Part shown: positions 1 through 12,330 of the stretch, piece after piece
How the letters are laid out: every line of letters starts with the position of its first letter
How positions within the stretch are numbered: the stretch's first letter is position 1
NCBI RefSeq assembly: GCF_020184175.1
Contig: NC_065530.1
Coordinates: 59,311,260-59,375,259, forward strand
From: Aphis gossypii
Lineage: Eukaryota; Arthropoda; Insecta; Hemiptera; Aphididae
DNA length: 64,000 bases
Reading direction: 5' to 3'
The notes under the pieces: model-generated
Databases searched by the model: none
What the model saw: only the letters and a program-made list of their open reading frames with translations
Told to the model about the DNA's origin: nothing
Program-made: the position numbers and the translations under genes

Positions 1-2048
1 AAAAAAATGTATTTAATGCAATTGTAATTACATATGCATTATTGTCTATTAACATACTATATATTATGATTTATCTGTAATCATCCACATCCAATATTAA
101 CTTTATTGTATGTAACAATAAATAATTTACGATAGTTAATATAGGTAGTAAAAAAATTATACTAAATAATTAGAGTAAAGTATCTTACATTTATTTTAAT
201 TTTTGTATAATTCTTTAAAATATTTTTTTCTTCAGCCTCATTCAATAAAATGTACGAGAATAAGTCAAATATTTTATTTATTTGTAAAAAAAAGTTTTGA
301 AACAATGATCAAAGGAAAAAAATTGCTAAAATAAGATTCATAATAATGAAATTTAAAACGCAAGAAGATTTAACATGTTAAAAACAAACAACTTAATGTT
401 TAGTTAACATGACAAGCGTAAATATTCTAATGTGAGACAAATCTATTCGGTACCTACATCAAAAACTTCACACTGCTATAGCGCATTGAAGGAGGTGAAC
501 TCAATGTTCACACTCCTTCGACTCTTGGCGTCTCCACTTACAGCATAGTACTTTGTCAACAAATAATAATTAATTTTGTGTATTATCACAATAAATATTA
601 TGATATATAAATGAATGTAAAAGACAAAAACAAATAAAGAATATAATGAAAAGAAATTTTTCGATTCACGCACGCATACAAATAGGTGCACACATACATA
701 TACGTAAGAAAATTATGATGGTTTTTTGTCAATTCATATTTTAAAATAAAATACAGACGAAAATGAGTTACCATAAAAGTCATAGATAACGTTATATTCA
801 CGTTTCACTGGCATACTCAAAACTTTACTAGTTAAAAGATTATTATAAATTATAACTAAATGTCTGAATTTTATTTGACGTTTATCCATTGTGTTACAAG
901 GTGGCAACAACGAGCTATCTAACCTAGTTTTCAAGTGCATCACAGAAGTAAACTTGACCATAATTTTTAATTTTAAATATCTACACGCATGTGGCATGTG
1001 ATCGGTTAATACTAATTTTAATTAACTTTTATAATCATGATATTATTAAAATCAAATACATAGGAAAGAAAACCGACATTAATTGAAAAATGAGTAATCG
1101 GTCTAGTCGTTATAGAAGAACATGAAACTTATATTATGAGGTCCGAAGTCTGTCGAACAACTTACAGTGAATTTAAAACTTAAAAGACCATTATATACGA
1201 CGTGCACGTATAAATATGGTGAAACGAACAAAGTTTCAGGGAGATTAAATAGCCCCCAGGCGATTCCCATATAATTGCGCCACCATTTCGATTTATGGTC
1301 ATCATATAATGACGTATAATACATATAAAAATCTCCGAAAAACCGAATTATCGTAACCCATGCTAAACGGTACGGACATACGGAAAAAGTTGTAGCGAGG
1401 TGTGTACATTGTAGGTATATACGTATACCTATAACCTATACTATACAGGGTATGGTGGTGAATAGCGTAACTATAAAAAGCAATAAAACTTTAACAAACG
1501 TATTATTATTGTTATCCGAAATGGCAACCGTACTTACACCGGTTACGTTAAATCTTGAATGTTTGTACTTGTCGAGAAAATACAAAACTCGGTGATATAG
1601 TTACGACGAATGACGATCGGTGACGTCCCTTTAGTTTTAAAGTAGACGTACGACGGATACGAGATTGTCGATAAGATATATTATGTAGTAAATTATTATT
1701 AATAACGTACATTGAATCGTTGATAAATAGAATAGTGGACGTTTAAATTACCAATCTCGTAAATCATGTCACTAATAACGCTGTTAACAGAAGTGCTACG
1801 TTTTAATAATACTCTCACTTGTTCAGTAAACATAGGCTTTACAATAGCCGGGGCAAGAGTGCAATATGTGTGGTTGTATACTCTGCGTCTATACTGAATC
1901 TATATTAATAGCTACTGTGGTTATTAAGGTTACCACTATCCTCAAGGTATAAAATTAATAGTCAGCTATTTAACTTCTAGATAGCCTATGATGGGTCTAT
2001 GGTTAACTGATAAATTGTATTAAAAAATATTTTTTTCATTAAAGGAAT

Positions 2049-2085
<37 letters not shown>

Positions 2086-2459
2086 GATATAAAGAAGAAA
2101 ATTAAAATAATTCTACACCACCTGGCCAGCAAGCAGGGCTATTACCGTCTATGTCGGTAAATATAATTATTTAACGAGAAGGCGAGGTAATTATATGCTC
2201 TTATTGAAACGCTTAAATAAGTAAGTAGTTCAAAGACACTGTTCAAAACAGCTCTATTGTAGTACCTAGCAATACATGCAATACTAGGCGCTATTACTAT
2301 GTCTAGGCGCGCGATGAAGTAAACGAGCGTCGGAAAAACGGTTCAAAGTGGATTGGTTTCATTAAACGTATATCCCATGGAAATATTTATAATAATATTC
2401 TACGTCACGTGTCAATTTACTACTTTTCGTATAAAATTGGCTTACGAGGGTAATAGGTA
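1..2459. other. upstream non-coding DNA, no gene seen
   Basis: AT-rich DNA upstream of the CpG-rich promoter. Bases 1100-1970 are visibly less AT-rich and contain many CG dinucleotides, which would fit distal regulatory DNA, but I see no exon with convincing splice sites. A 13-bp imperfect stem lies at 488-519 and a T32 run at 2051-2082. The open frames here are short, have no recognisable motif and fit chance. Confidence 0.5.
2051..2082. repeat. poly(T) run, T32
   Basis: An uninterrupted run of 32 T lies about 700 bp upstream of the candidate transcription start. It could be the poly(A) tail of a minus-strand retroposed copy, but I recognise no body next to it. A simple homopolymer is equally likely. 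Confidence 0.9.
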
Positions 2460-2777
2460 AGACGGCCAATCGTCCGCGGCAGCTGTTACCTCCGCTTGTG
2501 TTGTGCGTGTGTATAGAATAAAATGGAAACAAAATGTTATGTAAGTTACCGGCTACACGAGATGAATTTATCGTTTGGGTCTGTGTCGGTGTGCGCTACA
2601 ACGCTCGGGCAGCGGACCTTTACATAAGTTGCGTTGACGGTGGCGGCGGCGTTTTTTTGCGCAAGTATTCGAATTCTAGTGCGTAACGGCGGCGCGGCGG
2701 GTAATACCAACACGCGCGTGGAGAGAGACGAAAACCGTTTAAATGTCGAACGGCCCTCTTAGGCGTCAGTCGTCAGT
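2460..2777 (+). promoter_or_regulatory. CpG-rich promoter of a plus-strand gene
   Basis: The composition changes sharply here, with runs such as GGCGGCGGCG and CGGCGGCGCGGCGGG and many CpGs inside otherwise very AT-rich DNA. Two initiator-like TCAGTC words occur at 2766-2778, and a DPE-like GGTCC lies at 2803-2807, about 29 bp downstream of the second A. There is no obvious TATA box at the right distance, so this resembles a TATA-less Inr/DPE insect promoter. The exact start site is inferred. CG-rich sequence begins already at about 2280, so the regulatory region may be longer. Confidence 0.6.
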
Positions 2778-2931
2778 CGTCGAACATATCGCAACTTTGG
2801 CCGGTCCGTCTGGCTAAATAGATCCACGTGAATATAACTTAATAATAATAATAACCTAACCCCCCCTGATCGGTGTCCGCAGCGATCGAGTGTAGTGATA
2901 TTGTACATTCTCCTCGAGAATTTCTAAAATG
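2768..2931 (+). CDS. first exon (5' UTR plus ATG) of an unidentified gene; partial
   Basis: The only clear host-gene exon in the window. From the proposed initiator near 2768 the sequence has no ATG for about 160 bases until 2929-2931, where AAAATGG gives a good start context with A at -3. The ATG is the last codon of the exon, because a consensus donor GTAAGT starts at 2932. The coding part is therefore a single codon and the intron is phase 0. Single-ATG first coding exons are known in several animal gene families, so this does not identify the product. I could not find exon 2 downstream, so it is either far away or beyond the window. The exon could also be wholly untranslated if translation starts later. 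Confidence 0.55.
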
Positions 2932-5900
2932 GTAAGTTATTACGATATATTACAATATTATATTATTATTCCAATAACGAAATCCGTATAACGTGATTGA
3001 AAGTACCTCCGTCAAGTTATAATATTTTTCTTAGGAACTAATAAACAGCACAAATTAATTGAAAAGCTCTCCGATGCCAAGAGAAAGCCTAATCTTTTGA
3101 AAATGAAAATTTTTTCTAAAATATTTCGAATATTATTCTAATTTTTAAGTATCTTTAAGATACTAATATACTTTTCAACTCCTGCATATTTTATTAAGCT
3201 GAATGAACTATTATTATTAATATTCTTACTGTACATGAACTTTGGATTTAATAATATGTTGTACTTAAAAACATACCTAAGGTTCTATTATACTATATAA
3301 TTTATAGAAAAAATAAAAATTTACAACGAACGGCTGTCAAATTCTGAACGATATTTTTAAGATCTAAAAATAAATACGATTCGTGTTTTGGTTATGTAAT
3401 GTCTTTTATCGCAAGCGCCCGTGATAATTGATAAAATATGTCCCTGTTTTTTTATTAGTCATCATTAAAATATTACGTCGATTTAAACGCAAATATTTTC
3501 CGTAGGATTCAATCGAGTTATTTACTTTTTTTTTTATATAATAACATAACAACAATATTTTATCAATTGTGCTTGAATAAAATACACATTTCCTTGAGAT
3601 AAATAAATACAAATTGCATACATTATATTAATATATTAAATATTTACACTTTGAATATAAATTTATTTAAATATAAATTAAAGTGCAGTTTTTTTTCTTT
3701 TTTGATGTATGCTGTACTAATAACAAGAGTTGATATTTTGAATGAGAGGTTTTTATAAAAATATTCATATTTAGATATTTACTGCAGATACTAAATAGTA
3801 CAATTATTTTTAGCCACTAAATAAAAATCCATTATACATATACATTTCACATAATAATATAATATATAACACTTATTGAAATATTAACAATTCTAAAATT
3901 AATTTTAGTATATAAACAAAAAAATGCAACTGCTTTTTATCAGTACGTAGTTTTAAAAGCCACACGAAAACATTTTTTTTAAAATTATAGCTTTTAGCTA
4001 GAGATTTACCACTATGTATTAAAAGTTTTAATAATATTATTTAAGAGGGAAAAATGTTCCATAATTATTAATTATAACATGCATATAAATGGTACATTGT
4101 ATTTTAACATTTATTACTTCTATTTCGGTATGGTAAAAAAAAAAAACCATAAATACAGTTACTAGACATAACTGAATAAAAACATTTTTTTATCGATGTA
4201 TTACAAATAGGCTAAGGTACCTACACAGTAGTTTAATCCCACTTACTTATGCCATTGTTATTCTGTTAGGACTTAATTTTCCTCGTCACATCATATCCAT
4301 TGCATTATTGAGATTTATGATTAAAATCACATTTTCTGATTGATTTTTTAATTTTAAACAATGGCAATCTTAACAACAATAATCCAACATTAATACTTAA
4401 CAATACATGTCTATTATCTACCTGAGTATTTAAGTAAGTAAGTAATATCCTCTTCTTGTTCTTATTATAAGCTATTATAGGATTATTTAACATTTAAATG
4501 TTGGAAGTTTCCAAACATTAATATACTTCATGTAAGTAAATCAATTAACTTTTTTTTATATAAATTTAAAATAATTATATTTGTTTAAATTATATGTATG
4601 GATATAGATAAAATTTCTGATTGTGATAATCTTAACGTTAACAATTTCTAAAAAGTTGTTTTTTACAAAAATACCATATCTTTAAATTATTCTGTACTTC
4701 ACATTCTTCGTTCCAGATAGATAATTATTATTTTTAACAAAAGAAGAAAATAAACAAAATTCATATTTTAAAATATAATTCATTTTAACTGAGTTAAAAC
4801 TTGACTGTCTTCCTTTGTCGCTTGTTTTTCTTACATGATGAATACAAGAGATTCAAACTAAGTGGTCACACGAAAATGATGTTTTTTAACGAGAAGTTCA
4901 TACCAAAGTCTTTGCAGAGTCTTTTGTAAGAGAATACTTAGTTATAAGACTAAACTTTAAGTCACAAATAATTAAGTTTCGAAAATATATGATATTTAAT
5001 TTTTACTATCAGATTTTTATGTAAATAATAATAATAATAATAATTATGATAATTATTTGATTTATAATAATATGTCATATTTTATATTCAACCATATTTC
5101 TAATTTTTTATTTTCAAATATGCACTTGAAAAATATATACTGTTTTCATTAAATATCTTTCAACTACGATTGGGAGGTATAAATTAAAACCTTTATACAT
5201 TGTGAAATATCAATGAATTTATACAATTGTAATCATAATATTTCAAAATTAAAAATACATAGGTAATATTAATCACAATAATTTAATAATTGTTTCATAT
5301 TATACTAGTTAAATTATTATTGTAATTTTATTGTTTTCAACAGTTCTGTAGTTTTGATCTATACGTAGAATTATAGAAACGAGGTTCGCATCAATTATTT
5401 TACCATTAGACATTAAAGTTTTTGTACATAATTTATAATTGACTCGGAATTACAACAAAAATACTTTTTTTATAAAACCGATTGTGTAAACAAGTATTTA
5501 TAATAATAGGTCCAATTGCAGAACATCTTCTTTTCAATCAGTAATTTGTATGCAAAAAATATATTTGATATTAATATATTGTGCTTCTAGAAAAATGTGT
5601 TGCACTACGGTTTTATTATATTATATTGAATAATAATATTTACGGATAGTAAGTAAACCCCCTCTCTTTACTAAGTGATATTTCAATATAATATAACACA
5701 CTCTCAAAAAAAAAAAAAAAAAAATCGTTGCTATGCTTACTATAACTAATGATGATATTTTTAAAATGTTTTACTGGACACATCGATTCCAAAGCTTAGG
5801 AAAGTATTAACACCCACGGAGATAAAATAAATTTCTTACTTCACGGTATCATTTAATAAGATTTTACCTATAAGTTTTTAATGGTTTTGAATAATTTAGT

Positions 5901-8900
5901 TGGTAAATTATAATTTTCCATACATTTAATATTCAGATATTGACGTCTTCAGACAACCACATTAAGTTAATGATAAAATAAGAATCAAATATGGATTATT
6001 GAATTTATACACTATTCAATATTTTTTTAGTTTTATACCGTCCATTCAACTTAAAAATTGTATAAAATTCAAATCAAATATAAATAGAAATAATTAATAA
6101 TTGCGCAATCTTAATTGTTGTTTACAATTCTAAACCTCACTAAGTATAAAAAAAACTAATGAAATATTTGAGTAGAATGAAAACTATAAATTAATCAATA
6201 TGAAATGTATACATTTCTTGGTGTTATTATATTATTATTTATTAATTGTTTAAAATTGTAATAAATAACATAATTGATCGCTGTTAAATTGTATAAGTGA
6301 AGGATGGTTTTCTATCTTATATATTTATATCAATTAGATTTTAGAGATTGCTACATATATTTTATTCACCCATTGTTACTATTAACATTACACAGTTCAT
6401 ATATGGCGTGAAATAAAATTAAAACAATTATTTTTCTTTTATTCAGTAAATAACCATAAGGATAGAATTCTTCACTAATAATTTATTATTGAATTGCATG
6501 ACTATGACAATTTTAAGGATAGTAACTTTAAGTAATATCAAATAAGATACCTATAATATATTATATTATAAAGGTCTGAAAAAGGTCTAAAAATAAATAA
6601 AATTACATGAATACATTGAACACAATAATTATTAAAGAACAAAGTACCTATAAATCTATTTAAGCTTATTAAAATTTTAATAGAAGGCCACGAGTTCACT
6701 AGTTAAAAAAATAAAACATGTGATAAATATTAGCTAGTAAAGGGTGTATAGTTTATTCTTTTATTATTTATCTAACAATAGATAATATTTTGAGTAGGCA
6801 TTATGTGAAATTGTAAAAATGTATTAACATATATGGTTTGTATATTTGAATTGTTTCAAAATGATAAAACTTTAGTTATAATTAATTTTCATAATTTATG
6901 ATAAAAAAAATCGTTATATTTTAAACTTATGTGACCATTCATTTACAACACACTGCTATGTCGTTTATTATTTTACTCAGGGGCTTTCATTTTTATGGAC
7001 CACTTAACTCTAAAACAATATTATGCATATTTTATAAATAATCATATAATAAAGTAAACTTAATCGTTAAAAACTATTTGTGAAAAAAAATTCAAATACT
7101 CTAGCTATGGTAGAACTATTTCACGATGAGTGTTTTTTGTTCGTTTCGTAAAAATGTTAATTTGATTTTTATCCTGTAATGTATTTGTCAATATTTAGAT
7201 ATTCACTTTTCAAATATAATATGAAATATGAATTGGTACACAATAAATTATATTTTACTTAAATACAACCTTTGATGAATAACTGGAGTATGTACATTAT
7301 ACACAGCAGTGCTACTACCTATATAAACATTACAACTAATACATGTGTGTCGAAATATAAAAAATAATATTGATACTTAAGTAATATTATGTATTATAAA
7401 CATAAAACAATTTTTTAAACATATTTTATACTTGTAAGTTATGAACTAACAACTATAATAATACAAAATGTAGACTTACAAAATATTTATTCACTTATAT
7501 TGTTCGCAAAAATTGATTCTTAAACAATAAATATTCATTAAATTAAATAATCATAATATGTTAACATAGAATAATAAGGCAATGTATTTTAAATTTTCTT
7601 AAGTTAAGATTTCAAAAATATTTAATAATTTGGTTTCGGCTTAAAATAAGATATTGTATAAAAGACACATATTTTATTACTTTTCGCTTTAAATGGCTGG
7701 ACCTTAATTATTAACCAGTTGGCTAAAACTTCTGGTAAGTGTCCAACATTCAATAAGCACCCAACCGAAAAATGTAGGATCAGAGTTAGAATTAAACTAT
7801 AGAATATGAATTATGCCTTATGTATAAAAGGCCCTTATGATCTTGTGTAATTTTTTTAATTTATATTTATTACTACATTAATTTATTGAAAATAGTTAAT
7901 AAGGGTATTTTTAAATATATAACCCAATCCGAGGGACGAGTCTTTGTTAAAATAAAGCTGTTTATATAGAAAATTAAAACGTTTCTATTTAGACATTTAC
8001 ACTGGAACTAATTATAATTAATTATCTAATAAGTACAGTATAATCTACATAGTTTTCTTCATCTCTGACAATTAGCAAATCGTCGTTGATGTAGTTATAC
8101 CAACGAGTATAAATCTTCTGGATCATAAATAATATTTTATTTAAAAGCAACATAGTTGTCTATAGTATTTATACATCTGTATTTTATGCAACGCATTGTT
8201 TTAAACCCAAAAATGTTTTTATAATTACTTTTCTTTGACAAATATATTTTTTTAATACCTCCGGAGAATATAAATTTAAAATGATCATCTGAAGAACACT
8301 AGAAGTTTGATTTTAAACTAATTATTTGTAAATAATTTACATAATATAGTCTGTTAAAATTACTTATCTTTGGCTGTAACTAAATGAAAAATACTTGTCA
8401 GGTGTAGAGAATTTGAGGTGAATGGAATTTTGGTATGTTAAGTGAATTCTTTCTTTTTTTTGAAAAAGGTGTGCTATAAAAGCTGTTCAATTACAAATGT
8501 ATATTATAGCTGACGTTTTAACAAATTAAAAAAAAAAATCGTTGTTCAATTTTATTAAAGAGTGCATAAATAACAGAAGAACTTAAAATTGGATCCAAGA
8601 CTACTTAAATTATTACAACTATAGAAACCTGTCACTCGCACAACTAAGTTTGACAGGTAGTTAGTTAATAGTTAGAATATGACAAATGTATGATGGTTAA
8701 ACTAATAAAATAAATCGTATTTACATGGCGTGCATAATGTAGATATAATATTATATATCAAGGTTAACTGTTATTTTAATTATTATTAACTATTCTAATT
8801 AAACTATATAGTAAAAAAAAATAAATAATAAGTTTTGAAATAAATCAAAGGTGTAAGAGAAGTACTATTTATGTTAACCGATGATCTACAAATATACAAC

Positions 8901-10819
8901 TGAACTACTCCGATATAATATACTCAGTATCTATATACAATGTATATATATATATATTATACATGGCTAAAATATTTCACTAAACAAAACAAAATCGGAT
9001 TTCTGAATTTAAATATTGATAAGTGATTCACTTATCCACTTATTTGTGGCAGGATTATTTATTTCAAATATCTAAACTCATTAAATTAGCATTTAAAAAT
9101 GTCATTATAAGCATTAAACAAAAAAAGCGATTATCGTTTATTGGTGGCCACCACCTACGTCGTATCAAAGTAGAAAATAATATACAATGAAAATAAAATA
9201 AAAAAAAAACAAATGTAAAGAATTTAAAAAAAAAATCATTACAGATATAAGTAATTTGTTATATTATGATCATTTAAATTTCATATTTGAAATATTAATA
9301 GCATGATATAAATTGTACAATACTAATATATTTTATGTACAATGCAAAAAAAAAAAAGTAAATAATAATAATAAAAAAATCTTTGTATAAAAATATGAAG
9401 CTTGCTCATTGGTGAATGGATCATTTCAAAAAATAAATTTTAAGAGAATTGCAAACAGTTTATTGACGTATATGATTCAAGATTTAAGGATTGCTATAAG
9501 ACTTATTTGACTTGAGAAATAGACCTAGGTGTTATAGATAATTTCTATTGTATTAGGAAATACGATAATCTGAACTTTTCGTTAAATATGTCTGAGAGAT
9601 GGATGGTAATTGTATTTGGACGAGGAAGTTTGTGAGCTACTTAAGCGGTGATTATAGATCGTAACCCAGAGATTCACCAAATGGGATATTACAGATGAGA
9701 AACTTAGCTTAGTACCCTTCAGGAGAGAATTTTGTGGGATTTTGTCGATTTTGTCACCTACCGTAGAAATATATAATAAGAATATTGTTATATTGTGATT
9801 GGAGAGTTCGTGATAAGCGTTGGTGGAACACATAAACTTCATCATCGTCGTAAAATAACCTATCTGCTATTCGATTTATTTAATAGTAGTATCTACCAGT
9901 AAATTTGCATGGACGTAAGGTTAGGATAATACAGAAATAAGAATTATATTTTTGGTATTTTTCAAGTGAATAATTTTTTTAACATTTATATAATAATTTA
10001 TCAATTAATTAATAAAAAATAATAAATATGAATATAATATAATAATAAATTAATGTACGTACTTATCATTTTTATTCAATAGCAGAGTATTAGAAACTAT
10101 ACCTAATATAAGTACCTATCGTCATGCTGAACATTTTAGACATATCTTGAAGGCTTTGATAAACTCAATTTTAAATGTTGATTGAAATATTTTTTTTTTA
10201 TTGTAATTATAATGGATACAAGAGAGACATTTTAATTTTTTGACTAACTGTCTAGTATATTATACTTGGAAAATATAAAGCATTTGGAATTCCATTAAAT
10301 ATGATTATATTAAAAATTATGAATGTATGCATGATAAATAAATATGAAAAAAAGTTACGGGAAAACATTCCAACATCATCATTCTTTATAAATATATCCC
10401 TAGAGACAATATTACGTGTGTATGTGTTATATACTTATATGTTTAAAGAAAAATTAATTGAAGTTTTAACGTTTATTAACTGGTAAATATAATACAAATA
10501 TTAATTTTATTATTTTTAAAATAACTGTTGAACCTCTAATTTTAACGAAATACAATAAATTCAAAAAATAATATTAGATGTGTCAAGATAATATCCTATG
10601 ATCTGTACCAGGTATATTGCCTATACGATCTCTACAGACTCCTTAAATTAAATTATGTACTGTTAAATAAATAATTAATAGGATAAACGTTTAAATTAAT
10701 TAGCGATAATGAAAGTATTTAGCGTGATGCATTCAAGAAACACATAATACTTACGATAAATCAAAATATCGATTTAAGTTTTTTCGTCAATGTAAAGAAT
10801 AATGAACCATTTTTGTTTT
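2932..10819 (+). other. probable first-intron DNA, no exon seen
   Basis: It begins with the donor GTAAGT and continues as very AT-rich sequence with no ORF, conserved-looking island or recognisable mobile element. It contains a poly(A) run at 5706-5724 and a short (TA)n tract at 8942-8958. Assignment as intron rests only on the donor at 2932 and the lack of a following exon. Confidence 0.45.
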
Positions 10820-12190
10820 AAATTCTGATTGAAGTAATCATTGTATTGATTTTACAATGATGTTTTTTTTTTTTTATCTGTCTACACTATAACTTGTAAT
10901 AATGTTTCAATTTTCAGCTGCAGGGCTACTTTTTGTTGGTGAATTAAATATTCTCGGTGCATTAGGGAGGTCAAAAGTAAAAAATGCTCAGTAGTTTTCA
11001 GAAGCATCAGGAAAAGCGCCAGTTTCCATCAAAATCAATTGTTTTATTTTGTTGTAATTCAAAAACAAATTACTGTAAATTATTTGAAAATTTCACCAAA
11101 TATTTATATTAGCATTATCTATTTACAGTTAGGTTAGGTTTCAAAATATTTTGACTTAAAAATAAATAAATATTATTAACTATTTATAGATAACTGAAAT
11201 TTGAAATTTTTCTGAGTATTTTTTTTTTAATGTTGATAAAAAATATTTAGCTGAACAAAAAATGTTAAAAATTTAATACAAGATTTCTTAAAAGCTTAAA
11301 TTATCGCAATAAAAAAAAATTGTTGTTCACGTGTAAAGTTAAACTATTATAGTAGTATTTGAAATATTAATTGTTTTTTATATAAATTCCAATAAAATTG
11401 TTTTTGTCAAAATTCTTTAAAATTTAATACAAATTTCTCCATAAATTATTCTAACAGTGATTGAAAATTTATCAAAATACATATATATACATTTTTTTTT
11501 CTTAGCGTTTGAAATTTTAGTATTAACAAAATTCGACAAAGTCACAAATATTTGCAAACTATTTTATAGTTAAAAATATAAAAAGTTTTATATTGATAGT
11601 AAAGATTTAAAAAATGTAATGCGTGATTGTCCAAAAATTTTGTTTATAATAATTATAAAAAAATTCAATTTAAACAATTTTACAAGTAAGTACAATTTTA
11701 ATTTCCGCGAAATCGAATAACACATAAAATAAAGATTTACTAATCTACGAATTTAATTTTTGTTATAATTAAAAAAGTGCTAGTGAAAGAAACTTGAAAG
11801 TTAAACCAAATGTTAAAATTAGTATTTTCTTTACATAATTTAACTTTCGAAATATTTCGATTATTTTTAAGCTATTTATAGGCATTTGAAATATTCAATA
11901 TATTTTTCTTAGTTTTCTTTTTATAAATGTTGAATAAAAATTTTTGCGCAGTAAAAATACTTAAAAATGTAATGCGAGGTTCTAATAACTTGGTTTTACA
12001 GTAATTAAAAAAATATTTAAAATACATAGAAACAATTTTTTTAGCGTTTAAAGTTAATTATTGGCAATATTAGTTAAATTACAAATATTTGCAAATGATT
12101 TTGTAGTTAAAAATGTATTATAATATGTTTTTTTATTTATAACTAACCAGCTAAGAATTGAAAGTTTAATAAAATAAAAGTATAAATATA
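10820..12190 (+). repeat. decayed copy of the ATTCTGAACGAAG repeat family
   Basis: The left end reads ATTCTGATTGAAG followed by TATTGATTTTACAATG, matching the left terminus of the better-preserved element at 41417. The same landmarks then follow in order: a GTAATTCAAAAA word, ACTGAAATTT blocks and AAAATTTAATACAAG-like words. They show many substitutions and irregular spacing. A second ACTGAAATTT-like block near 11881 indicates at least two internal units. No right terminus is visible before the pogo-like end at 12194. It appears to be an old, 3'-truncated non-autonomous element without coding capacity. Confidence 0.6.
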
Positions 12191-12191
12191 A

Positions 12192-12330
12192 TACAGTGAA
12201 ACCTCGATAACTCAAGCCTCTTTAAGGTGAATTTCGCTAACTCGAATTTCTTGATAAGTCAAAGTCATATTATGTGTTGAATTTTTGGCTTATAATTCGA
12301 ATTCTTTGATATGCAAACGTTACTGAAATG
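12192..12330 (+). mobile_element. pogo/Tigger-like MITE left end (fragment)
   Basis: Starts TA-CAGTGAAACCTCGATAACTC, which resembles the terminal repeats of insect pogo/Tigger (Tc1-mariner superfamily) elements that insert at TA. A related AACTCGAATTTCTTGATAA block follows at about 12238-12257. I could not find the matching right end (a TTATCGAGGTTTCACTG-like word), so the element is truncated or its other end has decayed. No transposase frame is present. Confidence 0.5.

Noticed and set aside
524..540. GGCGTCTCCACTTA near 526, resembling reversed GGAGACGC words at 36971 and 56417
   Set aside because: The shared word is only 8-10 bases and the flanks do not align, so I do not call a repeat family.
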